A stretch of DNA of 64,000 nt from Acidimicrobiales bacterium (GCA_030448245.1 JAUJNH010000004.1:186001-250000); one strand, 5' to 3'. Shown: positions 1 to 9,577, counted from the first letter of the stretch. Translations and numbers: made by a program. The notes: generated by a model from the letters alone, not told the origin.

Positions 1-2
1 TC

Positions 3-434
3 GTCGTCACCACCCAGGCGAACGGCACCCGGGCCGGGTGCCTGGTCGGCTTCGCCACCCAGTGCAGCATCCGCCCGGCCCGGTTCGTGGTCTACCTGTC
101 CGAGAAGAACCACACCTGCCGGGTGGCACGCGACGCGGGGCACCTGGCGGTGCACGTCCTCGGGCCCGATGACACGGCCCTGGCCGAGCTCTTCGGCCAC
201 GAGACCGGCGACCGCGTCGACAAGTTCGGGCGATGCCGGTGGCGCCCGGGCCCCGACGGGGTGCCGATCCTCGAGGGGTGCGGCGGGTGGTTCGTCGGGC
301 GGATCCTCGAGCGGGTCGACGGCGGCGACCACCTCGGCTTCGTCCTCGAGCCGGTCGAGGCCACCATGACCGACGACGCGGTGGGTCTGGGGTTCCAGTC
401 GGTGAAGGGGATCGAGCCCGGCCACGAGGCGTGA
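3..434 (+). CDS. Flavin reductase-like domain protein, 5' end truncated by window edge
   Basis: Open frame from window start (VVTTQANGTRAGCLVGFATQCSIRPARFVVYLSEKNHTCRVARDAGHLAVHVL...) resembles the flavin reductase-like FMN-binding fold; track ORF 87..434 is its 3' part. Confidence 0.75.
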   Translation, partial: VVTTQANGTRAGCLVGFATQCSIRPARFVVYLSEKNHTCRVARDAGHLAVHVLGPDDTALAELFGHETGDRVDKFGRCRWRPGPDGVPILEGCGGWFVGRILERVDGGDHLGFVLEPVEATMTDDAVGLGFQSVKGIEPGHEA

Positions 435-672
435 CCCCGCCCCGCCCTGGTGCTCTGCAGCAGAGTGGGACGACGCGGCCGGTGCCGGCGGCAAGGAATC
501 CTCCTGCTCAGGCGGCTGGTGATCGTGACGACAGGCATGTGTCTGGTGCTGGCCGCCGGGGGTGCGACCTCGGGGCCGGACGCGGCACCGCCCGGGGCTG
601 GTCGGCTGGACGTCTTCGTGAGGGTCACCCGACAACGCCCTCGGGCGCACCTCCTACGGCTGACGGTTCGCC

Positions 673-1194
673 CTACCGGCCGGCCGGGAGGGCGATGGTG
701 GCGAGTGTCTCGTAGCGCGGACCGTCGTGGCCGAGCCGGCTGCAGACCAGCGCGAGCTCGGCGACGCCAAAGCTGGCAGCCACGCTCGCACCGGCCAGGG
801 TGCTCGGGATCGGGCGGCCCCCCCGCCCGCGGGCCAGCGTGAGGTGCCCGACGAAGGGTCGGGCTTCGGTTCCACGGTCCAACCCGGACGTGGCCGTGGT
901 GACCGCGTGGGCGAGGTCGTCGAGGCCGGCCACGGGGACCACCAGGGTGCCCTTGTCGAGCCGGCGGGTGGCCGGGCCCACGTACGCGCACGTCGGTCGC
1001 CCTGCTGGGCCCAGGGTGCCCAGGCTGTCGAGGAGCACCGGCCCGTCCTCGTCGGCGACGTCGCCGAGGAAGCGCAGCGTGACGTGCCACTGCTCCTGCG
1101 GGGTCCAGCGCACCGAGGGGTGCTCGGGCCGGGGGAGGGCGGCGAGCGAGGCGAGGACGTCCGGGGGCGGCCAGATGCCGACGAAGAGCCGCAT
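673..1194 (-). CDS. thpR: RNA 2',3'-cyclic phosphodiesterase / 2'-5' RNA ligase family
   Basis: MRLFVGIWPP...EQWHVTLRFLGDV...FVGHLTLARGRG: two HxTx motifs (HVTL, HLTL). ATG (cat) at 1192-1194. Confidence 0.85.
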   Translation of the reverse strand: MRLFVGIWPPPDVLASLAALPRPEHPSVRWTPQEQWHVTLRFLGDVADEDGPVLLDSLGTLGPAGRPTCAYVGPATRRLDKGTLVVPVAGLDDLAHAVTTATSGLDRGTEARPFVGHLTLARGRGGRPIPSTLAGASVAASFGVAELALVCSRLGHDGPRYETLATIALPAGR

Positions 1195-1242
1195 CGCTCC
1201 CGGGCTACCACGGCCGGGGGCGCAGCGGCTAGGAACGCAGCC

Positions 1243-3096
1243 ATGCGGGTCGGGGTGGACACCGGGGGGACGTTCACCGACGTCGTCGCCCAGGACGGCC
1301 GGATCACCAAGGTGCTGTCGACCCCCGCCGACCCCTCCGAGGCGGTGGGGGCGGGCGTCGCCGGCTTCGCCCCGGACGTGCTGGCCCACGGCACCACGGT
1401 CGCCACCAACGCGCTGCTCGAACGGCGGGGCGCCGTCGTGGCGCTGGTCACCAACGCCGGCTTCGCCGACCTCATCGAGATCGCCCGCCAGGACCGGCCG
1501 GCGCTGTACGACCCGACGGCCAGGAGGCCGGCGCCGCTCGTCCCCCGGGAGCTGCGGCTGGAGGTGGTCGGGCGGCTCGGCCCCGACGGCCAGGAGCTGA
1601 CCCCGCTGGGACCGGTGCCCGAGGTGCCGGCGGGCGTGCAGGCCGTTGCGGTGTGCCTGCTGCACAGCGACCTCGATCCCGCCCACGAGCGGGCGGTGGC
1701 CGAGGAGCTGCGGGCCCGCGGCCTCGACGTGACCTGCAGCTTCGAGGTCTCCCCCCAGCACCGCGAGTACGAGCGGCTGTCGACGACGGCGGCCAACGCC
1801 TACCTGCGGCCGCTGTGCGCCGACTACCTGGGCCGGCTCGCCGCCCTGGCCGGCGAGGTGCTGGTGCTGACGTCGGCCGGGGGACTGGTGCCCGCCGACG
1901 AGGCCGCCGAGGTGCCGGCCCGCCTGCTGCTGTCGGGCCCGGCGGGCGGGGCCGCGGCAGCGGGCTGGGCGGCGGCCGCCGCCGGCTTCCCCGACGCCGT
2001 CACCTTCGACATGGGCGGCACCTCGACCGACGTCTGCCTGATCCAGGACGGCCGGCCCGCGCCGGCCGGCGACCGGACCGTGGCCGGCCTCCCGGTGCGG
2101 CTGCCCTCGCTGGACGTGCACACGATCGGGGCGGGCGGCGGCTCGATCGCCCGGGTCGACCCGGGCGGCGCCCTGGCCGTCGGGCCCCGCTCGGCGGGGG
2201 CCGCCCCGGGCCCGGCCTGCTACGGCCTCGGTGGCACCGAGCCCACGGTCACCGACGCCGACCTCGTCACCGGGCGCATCCCCGCCGGCGCCGCCCTGCC
2301 GGGTCTGGCTGGCCTCGACGTCGACCTGGCCGCCGCCGCCCTCGGCGCCGCCGGCGTGGACGCCGAGGGTGTGCTGGCGGTGGTCGACGCGGCCATGACC
2401 CAGGCCGTGCGCCGGGTCTCGGTCGAGCGGGGGGTGGACCCGTCGGACCTGGCGCTCGTCGCCTTTGGCGGGGCCGGGCCGCTGCACGCCTGCGCGGTGG
2501 CCGAGGCGCTGGGAATGCCGGCCGTCGTGGTGCCGCCGCGGGCCGGCGTCCTGTCGGCCGCCGGCGTGCTGGCCGCTCCCCGGCAGGCCGACGTGGTCAG
2601 GTCGTGGCCGAACCCGTCCGACACCACCGGCCTGGTGTGGACGGGTCTCGAGGTGGCCAAGGAGGCCATGGCCCGGGTGGACGTGGCCCAGGGCGGCTGG
2701 TCGGCCAACCTGCGGGCCCTGGTCACCGAACCGCTGCGCCTTTCGAGCGACGCCGTGGAGGTGGAGGTGGGGGTGGACTGCCGGTACGCCGGCCAGTCGT
2801 GGGAGCTGACGGTCCCGACGGTGGGCGCCTTTGCCGCCGAGCACGAGCGCCGCAACGGCTACCGCCGGGACGGGACGCCGGTGGAGGTGGTGGCCGTGCG
2901 GGCCATGGCCCGCGTGCCCAGCGGCGTCGAGCTCGGGTCGCTGCCGCCGGTCGAGCGACAGGGCCGGGTGGTGGGGCCGTCGGTCATCGCCGAGGAGGAC
3001 TGCACCGTGTGGGTGGCGGATGGCTGGACGGCCGAGGTCCACGAGAGCGGCAGCTGGCTGCTGCGCCCGAGCGACCGCCGAGAGGAGCCCTCGTGA
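1243..3096 (+). CDS. Hydantoinase/oxoprolinase family protein, subunit A
   Basis: MRVGVDTGGTFTDVVAQDG N-terminus, HGTTVATNALLERRGA, FDMGGTSTDVCLI, VAFGGAGPLHA signatures. Confidence 0.92.
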   Translation: MRVGVDTGGTFTDVVAQDGRITKVLSTPADPSEAVGAGVAGFAPDVLAHGTTVATNALLERRGAVVALVTNAGFADLIEIARQDRPALYDPTARRPAPLVPRELRLEVVGRLGPDGQELTPLGPVPEVPAGVQAVAVCLLHSDLDPAHERAVAEELRARGLDVTCSFEVSPQHREYERLSTTAANAYLRPLCADYLGRLAALAGEVLVLTSAGGLVPADEAAEVPARLLLSGPAGGAAAAGWAAAAAGFPDAVTFDMGGTSTDVCLIQDGRPAPAGDRTVAGLPVRLPSLDVHTIGAGGGSIARVDPGGALAVGPRSAGAAPGPACYGLGGTEPTVTDADLVTGRIPAGAALPGLAGLDVDLAAAALGAAGVDAEGVLAVVDAAMTQAVRRVSVERGVDPSDLALVAFGGAGPLHACAVAEALGMPAVVVPPRAGVLSAAGVLAAPRQADVVRSWPNPSDTTGLVWTGLEVAKEAMARVDVAQGGWSANLRALVTEPLRLSSDAVEVEVGVDCRYAGQSWELTVPTVGAFAAEHERRNGYRRDGTPVEVVAVRAMARVPSGVELGSLPPVERQGRVVGPSVIAEEDCTVWVADGWTAEVHESGSWLLRPSDRREEPS

Positions 3097-4655
3097 CCGA
3101 CGCCCCGCGCTACGACCCGTCCACGCTGGCGGTCGTCATCGCCCGGCTCACCGGCGTGGCCGAGGAGATGCAGGCCGTGCTGCGGCGGGCCGCTTCCAGC
3201 CCGAACATCAAGGAGCGGGCCGACTGCTCGTGTGCCCTGTTCACCGCCGGCGGCGAGCTGCTGACCCAGAGCGAGTCGATCCCCGTGCACCTCGGGTCGA
3301 TGCCGGCGTCGGTGGCGGCGGCGATCGACGCCTTTGGCCCGGACGAGCTGGGCCCGGGTGAGCAGGTGGTGCTGAACGACCCCTTCGCAGGAGGCACCCA
3401 CCTGAACGACGTGACGCTCGTCGCCCCCTGCCACCTGGACGGGCGCGTGGTCGGGTGGGTCGCCAACCGGGCCCACCACGCCGACGTGGGCGGGATGGTG
3501 CCGGGCTCGATCCCGCCGGCGGCCAGCGAGATCTACCAGGAGGGGCTGCGCCTGCCGCCCGTGCGCCTGGGCCCCGCCGTGGTCGCCGTGCTGCTGGCCA
3601 ACAGCCGCACGGCCGAGGAGCGGCGGGGCGACCTCGACGCCCAGCGAGGCGCCAACGCCATCGGGGCGGCGCGGTTCGCCGAGCTGGCCGCCGAGGGTTG
3701 GGTGTTCGACGAGGTGGTGGCCTACGGCGAGCGGCGCATGCGGGCGGCGCTGGCCGAGCTGGCCGACGGCACCGCCACGTTCGAGGACGTCCTCGACGGC
3801 TCGGGCACGGCCGTCAAGGTGGCGGTCACCGTGGCCGGCGACACGGTCGCCTTCGACTTCACCGGCACCGGCCCCCAGACCGTCGGCAACCTCAACGCCG
3901 TCCTGGCGGTGACCGCCAGTGCCGTGGCCTTCGCCCTGCGCTGCGCCACCGACCCGACGATCCCGGCCAACGGCGGCGCGCTGCGCCCGGTACGGGTGGT
4001 GACCGAGCCGGGGACGGTCGTCGACGCCCGGCCGCCCGCGGCCGTCGGCGCCGGCAACGTCGAGGTGAGCCAGCGCGTGGCCGACGTCTGCCTCGGCGCC
4101 CTGGCCCGGGTCGCCCGCGACCGGGTGCCGGCCGCCGGGCAGGGCACCATGAACAACCTCATCCTCGGTTCGGCCGAGGTGGGCTTCGTCTCCTACGAGA
4201 CGCTCGCTGGCGGACAGGGAGGGGGACCGCTCAGCCCCGGCGACAGCGGGGTCCACACGGCCATGACCAACACCCGCAACACCCCGGTCGAGGCCTTCGA
4301 GCGGGCCTACCCGATGCGGGTGCGGCGGCTGTCGCTGCGGTCCGGGTCGGGCGGCGCCGGCCAGCTGCCCGGAGGCGACGGCCTGGTCAAGGAGGTCGAG
4401 GTGCTGGGCGACTGCACCCTGAGCCTGATCACCGAGCGGCGGGTGTCGCGCCCGTTCGGGCTGTGGGACGGCCAGCCGGGCCAGACCGGCGAGAACTGGC
4501 TGCTGCCCGGTGGCGACGAGGACCGGGCCGAGCCGCTGCCGCCGGCCTGCACCATCGAGCTCCACGCCGGCGACGTGGTGCGGATCCTGACCCCGGGCGG
4601 CGGCGGCTGGGGCGCGTCGGCCGGGCCCGTCTCGGATGCCGGTTCGGGCCGCTGA
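3093..4655 (+). CDS. Hydantoinase B/oxoprolinase family protein
   Basis: GTG start overlapping HyuA stop; SPNIKERADCSCALF, VLNDPFAGGTHLNDVTLVAP, NRAHHADVGGMVPGS, TPGGGGWG signatures. Confidence 0.92.
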   Translation: MTDAPRYDPSTLAVVIARLTGVAEEMQAVLRRAASSPNIKERADCSCALFTAGGELLTQSESIPVHLGSMPASVAAAIDAFGPDELGPGEQVVLNDPFAGGTHLNDVTLVAPCHLDGRVVGWVANRAHHADVGGMVPGSIPPAASEIYQEGLRLPPVRLGPAVVAVLLANSRTAEERRGDLDAQRGANAIGAARFAELAAEGWVFDEVVAYGERRMRAALAELADGTATFEDVLDGSGTAVKVAVTVAGDTVAFDFTGTGPQTVGNLNAVLAVTASAVAFALRCATDPTIPANGGALRPVRVVTEPGTVVDARPPAAVGAGNVEVSQRVADVCLGALARVARDRVPAAGQGTMNNLILGSAEVGFVSYETLAGGQGGGPLSPGDSGVHTAMTNTRNTPVEAFERAYPMRVRRLSLRSGSGGAGQLPGGDGLVKEVEVLGDCTLSLITERRVSRPFGLWDGQPGQTGENWLLPGGDEDRAEPLPPACTIELHAGDVVRILTPGGGGWGASAGPVSDAGSGR

Positions 4656-4663
4656 CCCGCAAC

Positions 4664-5527
4664 TCAGGGGCGGCCGGCCGCCCCGCCCACCCAGGAGATG
4701 ACGGCCATGGGGGTCGTGGTGATCGGCGGCCGGAGGGTGCCGCGCTCCTCGACCAGCCAGGGGTCCAGCAGCGAGCGCAGCTCGGCCCGGACCTCGGCCG
4801 TGTCCGGCAGGGCGAGGACCTCGCGGTAGTGGCGGGCGGCAGCCCGGAGGTCGGGGTAGCCGACGAGGCTGCGCAGCTCGACGACCTCGACCTCCGGCTC
4901 GACCCCGAGGTCCGACAGGATCTCGGCGGCGTCGAGGTAGGTCGGCGCCGGCCTGCGGGGGCCGCCGTGGAAGTGGCGCCAGAACGGGTCGACGAGCGCG
5001 TCGGCGCTCATGGCGTTCATGGCGACAAAGGCCCGGCCGCGGCAGGCCTGGTGCATCCCGGCCAGGAAGGGCTCGGCCTCGGCGACGAGGGGCAGGACGT
5101 ACGAGCACACCACCACGTCCGCCGGCTCGAGGGTGCCGGCGACGTCCTCCCACCGAGCCTCGACGCAGCGGATGGTGCCGATGCCCCGCTGCCGCGCCGC
5201 CCGCCGGAGGACGCCGAGCATGGCCCGGCTCGGGTCGACGGCGACGACGCTGCCGACCCGGGAGGCGAGGGCCAGGGTGAACCGGCCGGTGCCGGCGCCG
5301 ACGTCGATCACGGTGCTGCTTCGGCGGGTGACCCTGCGCATGCGGGTGAAGAGTGGGTCCCGCTCCGCCGTCTCACCCACCGCCGCCACGTAGCGCCGGG
5401 CCCGGCCCCTGGCGTTCCAGTACTCGGTGCCCATCGCGCCGCGCCCAGCTGAAAGCTGCTCGACCTGGGCCAGCCGGGCCTCCACCAGCCGTCGCCACCG
5501 GGTCGCCGCTCGCATCCGGCCCAGCAT
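4664..5527 (-). CDS. Class I SAM-dependent methyltransferase
   Basis: VIDVGAGTGRFTLALASRVGSVVAVDPSRAML (motif I) and ADVVVCSYVLPLV; start codon chosen by inference. Confidence 0.8.
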   Translation of the reverse strand: MLGRMRAATRWRRLVEARLAQVEQLSAGRGAMGTEYWNARGRARRYVAAVGETAERDPLFTRMRRVTRRSSTVIDVGAGTGRFTLALASRVGSVVAVDPSRAMLGVLRRAARQRGIGTIRCVEARWEDVAGTLEPADVVVCSYVLPLVAEAEPFLAGMHQACRGRAFVAMNAMSADALVDPFWRHFHGGPRRPAPTYLDAAEILSDLGVEPEVEVVELRSLVGYPDLRAAARHYREVLALPDTAEVRAELRSLLDPWLVEERGTLRPPITTTPMAVISWVGGAAGRP

Positions 5528-5586
5528 CGCGGTCCGGCGGCGCCATGGCCGGGATCGTCGACCCGGGAGGCCGGTAGCGTCGCCGC

Positions 5587-5679
5587 ATGACCGACGAGGC
5601 CGATCCCACCCGCCGGCTCGACGAGCTCGAGCGGCGCACCCATGGGGGGCTCGCGAGCGGAGGAGGCGGCCGTCCATGA
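5587..5679 (+). pseudogene. 30-aa ORF MTDEADPTRRLDELERRTHGGLASGGGGRP*; candidate stub of an acyl-CoA carboxylase carboxyltransferase (beta) N-terminus
   Basis: TAGCGT box 6 nt upstream of ATG; stop overlaps next ATG (ATGA at 5676). Resembles the D-x-R-L-x-E-L-E-R-R-T N-terminal helix of actinobacterial carboxyltransferases (from memory). Confidence 0.35.
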
Positions 5680-6488
5680 GCGGGGGCCATGTCATCCCGG
5701 GCTACGACGCCGGGAGCGAGCCGGCCGAGCCGCCGACCAACCCGGCGTCCGAGCCGTCGCACGCCGAGCGGGTGCGGACGCTCGTGGCGAGTCAGACCCG
5801 TGGCTCGCTGGCCACCCTGGCGGTCGACCCGGCCGGCACCCCGTTCGGCTCGATCATCACCTTCGGGCTGGACGGGCGGGGGCGGCCCGTCAGCTTCGTC
5901 AGCACCCTGGCCGAGCACACCCGGAACCTGCTGGCCGACCCGCGGGCCAGCCTGCTGGTGCTCGAGGCGGTGCCCGAGGGCGCCGACCCGCTGGCCGCCA
6001 GCCGGGCCACCCTCCTGGGCCGCATGGAGCGGGTCGGCGACGACGCCGAGACCGAGGCGGCCAAGGAGGCCTACCTGGCCGCCAACCCCCAGGCGTTCTA
6101 CGTGGCGTACGGGGACTTCCTGTGCGTCCGCCTCGAGGTCGAGCACGTCCGGTACGTGGGAGGCTTCGGCCGCATGTCGTGGGTCGACCCGGCCGCCTAC
6201 GCCGCCGCCGAGCCCGACCCGCTCGCCCCGGACGCCGCCGCGATCGTCGGCCACATGAACGCCGACCACGCCGGCGCCCTGGTCGAGCTGTGCCACGCCT
6301 ACGCCGGGCGGGGCGACGTCACCGCAGCCCGGATGACCGCGGTCGACCGCTACGGGTTCGAGGTGGTGGCCGACGTCACCGGGCCCCGCCAGCAAGCCGC
6401 GTTTCGGGTCGGCTTCCGCACCCCGCAGGCCTCACCCGACGGCGTGCGCAGGGAGCTGGTGGCCATGCTCCACGCCGCCCGCCGCTGA
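5676..6488 (+). CDS. HugZ-like pyridoxamine 5'-phosphate oxidase-fold / DUF2470 protein
   Basis: SLATLAVDPAGTPFGSIITFGLD...LVSTLAEHTRNL; C-terminal AAAIVGHMNADHAGALVELCHAY...AVDRYGFEV typical of DUF2470. Confidence 0.88.
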   Translation: MSGGHVIPGYDAGSEPAEPPTNPASEPSHAERVRTLVASQTRGSLATLAVDPAGTPFGSIITFGLDGRGRPVSFVSTLAEHTRNLLADPRASLLVLEAVPEGADPLAASRATLLGRMERVGDDAETEAAKEAYLAANPQAFYVAYGDFLCVRLEVEHVRYVGGFGRMSWVDPAAYAAAEPDPLAPDAAAIVGHMNADHAGALVELCHAYAGRGDVTAARMTAVDRYGFEVVADVTGPRQQAAFRVGFRTPQASPDGVRRELVAMLHAARR

Positions 6489-6522
6489 CGCAGCCTTCGG
6501 GCCGCCGCTACCTTCGCCGCGC

Positions 6523-7305
6523 ATGGACGTGAGCGGGTGTTCGGCCATCGTCACCGGTGGCGCCTCGGGGCTGGGCGCGGCCACGGCGGGCCTGCTGGCC
6601 GAGCGGGGCGTGGGTGTGGTCGTCGCCGACCTGGCGTCGCAGGAGGAGCGGGCCCGGTCGCTGCTCGAGGGCACCGGTGGGGCCTTTGCGGCCACCGACG
6701 TGACCGACGCCCAGCAGGTGATCGCCGCCGTCGAGGCGGCGAAGGACCTCGGGCCCCTGCGGGTGCTGGTCAACTGCGCCGGCGTCGGGTGGGCCACCCG
6801 CACCATCGGCAAGGACGGCCAGTACGAGTCGGCCCACGACCTCGAGATCTTCAAGAAGGTCATCGAGATCAACCTCGTCGGCACCTTCAACTGCATCCGC
6901 CTGGCCGCCACCGCCATGAGCCACAACGAGCCCGACGGCGACGGCTGCCGCGGGGCCATCGTGAACACCGCATCGGTCGCGGCCGAGGACGGCCAAATCG
7001 GCCAGGCCGCCTACTCGGCCTCGAAGGGCGGCATCGTCGGCCTCACCCTCCCCGTGGCCCGCGACCTCGCCGTCGTGGGCATCCGGGTCAACACGATCCT
7101 CCCCGGCCTGATCGACACGCCGATCTACGGCTCGGGCGAGGCCAGCGAGCAGTTCAAGGAGAAGCTCGGCGCCGCGATCCTGTTCCCCAAGCGGCTCGGG
7201 CAGCCGAGCGAGTACGCCGCGCTGGTGTGGGAGCTGGTGACGAACAGCTACCTGAACGCGGCGACGATCCGGCTGGACGCCGGGATTCGGATGCAGCCGA
7301 AGTAG
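6523..7305 (+). CDS. SDR family oxidoreductase (3-hydroxyacyl-CoA dehydrogenase type 2-like)
   Basis: SAIVTGGASGLGAAT, NCAGVGWA, YSASKGGIVGLTLPVARDLA; TACCTT box 8 nt upstream of ATG. Confidence 0.9.
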   Translation: MDVSGCSAIVTGGASGLGAATAGLLAERGVGVVVADLASQEERARSLLEGTGGAFAATDVTDAQQVIAAVEAAKDLGPLRVLVNCAGVGWATRTIGKDGQYESAHDLEIFKKVIEINLVGTFNCIRLAATAMSHNEPDGDGCRGAIVNTASVAAEDGQIGQAAYSASKGGIVGLTLPVARDLAVVGIRVNTILPGLIDTPIYGSGEASEQFKEKLGAAILFPKRLGQPSEYAALVWELVTNSYLNAATIRLDAGIRMQPK

Positions 7306-7346
7306 CCGCGTTCGCGCCCGCTCGCGGCTTGCGTCTCGCGGCGGTC

Positions 7347-7409
7347 GGCGGCGGCCTCGTGCCGGTCGCTCAGACAGCTGAACTTGCTCCTCGGCACGAG
7401 GCCGCCGCC
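7347..7409. terminator. 18-bp perfect inverted repeat with 27-nt loop between convergent genes (candidate bidirectional terminator)
   Basis: GGCGGCGGCCTCGTGCCG (7347-7364) vs CGGCACGAGGCCGCCGCC (7392-7409), exact reverse complements; lies between the SDR (+) and comB-like (-) 3' ends. Confidence 0.6.
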
Positions 7410-7582
7410 CTCCCAGGGAGGTGAGCGGGCCTCGCAGGAGGTTGTGAGCGGTGACCGGCCCCGTTGAGGGCGCGGCCACCGCTGCTTCGCTGCGGGCGGT
7501 CCGGCTTGTTCGTCGCCGGCCTGCAAGAGCAGCGACTTGTGGCTGATGGACGATTCGGTACCGAGCGCTGGCGTGATGGTGG

Positions 7583-8389
7583 TCAGGGGCGGAAGGTGCC
7601 GGACCCGTCGATCTTTGGCACCGCATGGCTGACATCTCTGGCCGCGGCCACCTCGATGTCCAGCGACCAGCCGGCCTCGTGGAGATCGCGGCCGCTGGCG
7701 GTCCTCGGGAGGAGCGCGGGGAGGTCGCCCGGGACCGCGGATGCCACCCACGACGCTTCCGGCGAGAGGGTGCGGGGTGGCTTCGGCGGGGCCGCCGGTT
7801 GAGGGGTCTCGCCGAACAGGGCGAACAGGCCGCCGGTCGGGTCGGCCGCGGCGGCGGGCGGGCTGAGGGCGGCGATGACGGCGCCGGCACCCCAGGCGTC
7901 CTCGACGGCCAGGCGCAGCGACCCGTCGGGCCAGCGCTCGCCGGCCGCGACCACCCCGACCGGCAAGGCGGTGATGGCGCGAGCGACGGCGCTGGCGTTG
8001 CGGAGACATCCGGCCAGCACGGTCACCCCCGCGGCCGCGGCCGAGTGGGCCAGCGTGGCGCCGTTCGGCGACGGCACCAGGACGTGGTCCGTCGGCTGCA
8101 GGTTCCGCAACGACACCGGCGACAGCGACGGCTGCGAGGTGTCGCCTCCCGTGAGCGAGCGGCCCGCCAGCACGGCGCCGCGCCGGGACGCCTCCTCGGC
8201 GGCCTTCTCGTCATCGAAGGGCCAGGGGGTGACGGCGGCGCCGCGACCGCAGGCGACGTCGACTGCGGTGGTGAAGCGCAGGACGTCGACGATCACGATC
8301 GTCCGCACCCCCCCGGCCAGGAGGGCGTCCAGGCCGTTGGGGCCCCACTCGAAGCGGACCTCAGCGTCGTGCTGGTCGTAGGCGGCCAT
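7583..8389 (-). CDS. comB: 2-phosphosulfolactate phosphatase family (ComB-like)
   Basis: TIVIVDVLRFTTAVDVA...LVPSPNGATLA...LAGCLRNASAVARAI...GVVAAGERWPDGSLRLAVED pattern of ComB. Confidence 0.85.
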   Translation of the reverse strand: MAAYDQHDAEVRFEWGPNGLDALLAGGVRTIVIVDVLRFTTAVDVACGRGAAVTPWPFDDEKAAEEASRRGAVLAGRSLTGGDTSQPSLSPVSLRNLQPTDHVLVPSPNGATLAHSAAAAGVTVLAGCLRNASAVARAITALPVGVVAAGERWPDGSLRLAVEDAWGAGAVIAALSPPAAAADPTGGLFALFGETPQPAAPPKPPRTLSPEASWVASAVPGDLPALLPRTASGRDLHEAGWSLDIEVAAARDVSHAVPKIDGSGTFRP

Positions 8390-8422
8390 CGCCGGAGCCT
8401 CGCACGGCTCGGGCCGGCGGGG

Positions 8423-9577
8423 TCAGCGCTGCCAGTCCTTCCAGACCGGGTCGTAGCCGAGGGAACGGAGGGCGGCCGCCACCTCGGCCGGCGATCGGTC
8501 GTCGCTGATCTCGAACTGGGGCTCGGCGTCGCTCTCCCCGGCGTAGCCGCCAGGCTCGGTGTGGCTGCCGGCCGAGAGGGTGGTGACGCCCAGCGGCACG
8601 AGGGCGTCCCGGAGGGCGGCCGGCTCCCGGGTGGAGAGGCTGATGCCCGCGTCGGGCAGGCACAGGCGGAGCGCGCAGACCAGCTGGGTGAGCGAGCGGT
8701 CGTCGACCGGGTCGGCCGGCTCGTAGCCACCGGCCGCCGGCCGCAGGCGGGGCAGGGACACCTGCACCTCGCACCGCCACCACCGGCGGGTGAGGGCCTC
8801 GGCGTGGGCGGCCACGGCCAGGGCTTCCGCCCGCCAGTCACCGTGCAGCCCGAGCAGGGCGCCGATCCCGAGGCGGCGCATGCCTGCTGCCGCGCCCCGG
8901 TCGGGGGCGGCCAGCCGCCACAGGGCGTTGCGCTTCTTCCCCAGCCGGTGGACGTCGGCGTAGGTGTCGTCGTCGTAGGTCTCCTGGTACACGATCAGCC
9001 CGTCGCAGCCGGCGGCGACCAGGCGCCGGTAGGTGGCCTCGTCCCAGACCTGCACCTCGACCGACAGCTGGGGGACGAGCGGCGCCAGCGCCCGGACCAC
9101 CTCCTCGAGGTAGCCCTTGGAGATGATGCGAGCGTGCTCGCCGGCCACGAGCAGCACGTGGCGGAAGCCCCGCTCCACCAGCGCTTGCGCCTCGGCGACG
9201 GCCTCGTCGACCGTCAGCGTCCGGCGGGCGATCTCGTTGCCGGCCGAGAACCCGCAGTAGGTGCAGACGCTCACGCACTCGTTCGACAGGTAGAGCGGGG
9301 CGAAGAGCCGCACGGCCCGCCCGAAGCGCAGGACGGTGAGGCGGTGGGCCGCCGCGGCCAGGTCCTCGAGACGGGCGGTCGCCGCCGCCGACAGCAGCAC
9401 CGGCAGGTCGGCGGCCCGGCCGCGACCGGCGCCGATGACCCGGCCGACGTCGGCGGCGGTGGCGGTCTCGACCCGCCGCCGCCACTCGGCGAGGTCGATG
9501 GCCAGCAGGTCGGCCGCAGCCGTGCCCGCCGGCACCTGGGTGGGCCGCGAGCCGAGCTCGACCCCGACGCCGGTCAC
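8423..9577 (-). CDS. thiH: 2-iminoacetate synthase ThiH (radical SAM)
   Basis: LFAPLYLSNECVSVCTYCGFSAGNEIARRTLTVDEAVAEA (CxxxCxxC) and RWWRCEVQVSLPRLRPAAG; downstream of thiG. Confidence 0.93.
   Translation of the reverse strand: MTGVGVELGSRPTQVPAGTAAADLLAIDLAEWRRRVETATAADVGRVIGAGRGRAADLPVLLSAAATARLEDLAAAAHRLTVLRFGRAVRLFAPLYLSNECVSVCTYCGFSAGNEIARRTLTVDEAVAEAQALVERGFRHVLLVAGEHARIISKGYLEEVVRALAPLVPQLSVEVQVWDEATYRRLVAAGCDGLIVYQETYDDDTYADVHRLGKKRNALWRLAAPDRGAAAGMRRLGIGALLGLHGDWRAEALAVAAHAEALTRRWWRCEVQVSLPRLRPAAGGYEPADPVDDRSLTQLVCALRLCLPDAGISLSTREPAALRDALVPLGVTTLSAGSHTEPGGYAGESDAEPQFEISDDRSPAEVAAALRSLGYDPVWKDWQR

Noticed and set aside
450-842. 130-aa + ORF in the gap after the flavin reductase
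   Set aside because: A short hydrophobic stretch is followed by Arg-rich shadow sequence overlapping the thpR gene; no promoter box or family signature.
673-3042. 789-aa minus-strand ORF antisense to the hydantoinase A gene
   Set aside because: Only its C-terminal 173 aa (MRLFVGIW...) is a real protein (2'-5' RNA ligase); the rest is low-complexity shadow translation caused by high GC and few stops.
1653-4655. 1000-aa + strand ORF as one protein
   Set aside because: Its first part is a shadow frame of hydantoinase A; the real CDS starts at GTG 3093.
2859-5153. Very long antisense ORF (764 aa) over hydantoinase B
   Set aside because: Arg/Gly/Pro/His-rich composition typical of GC3-driven shadow frames; the opposite strand has an unambiguous enzyme.
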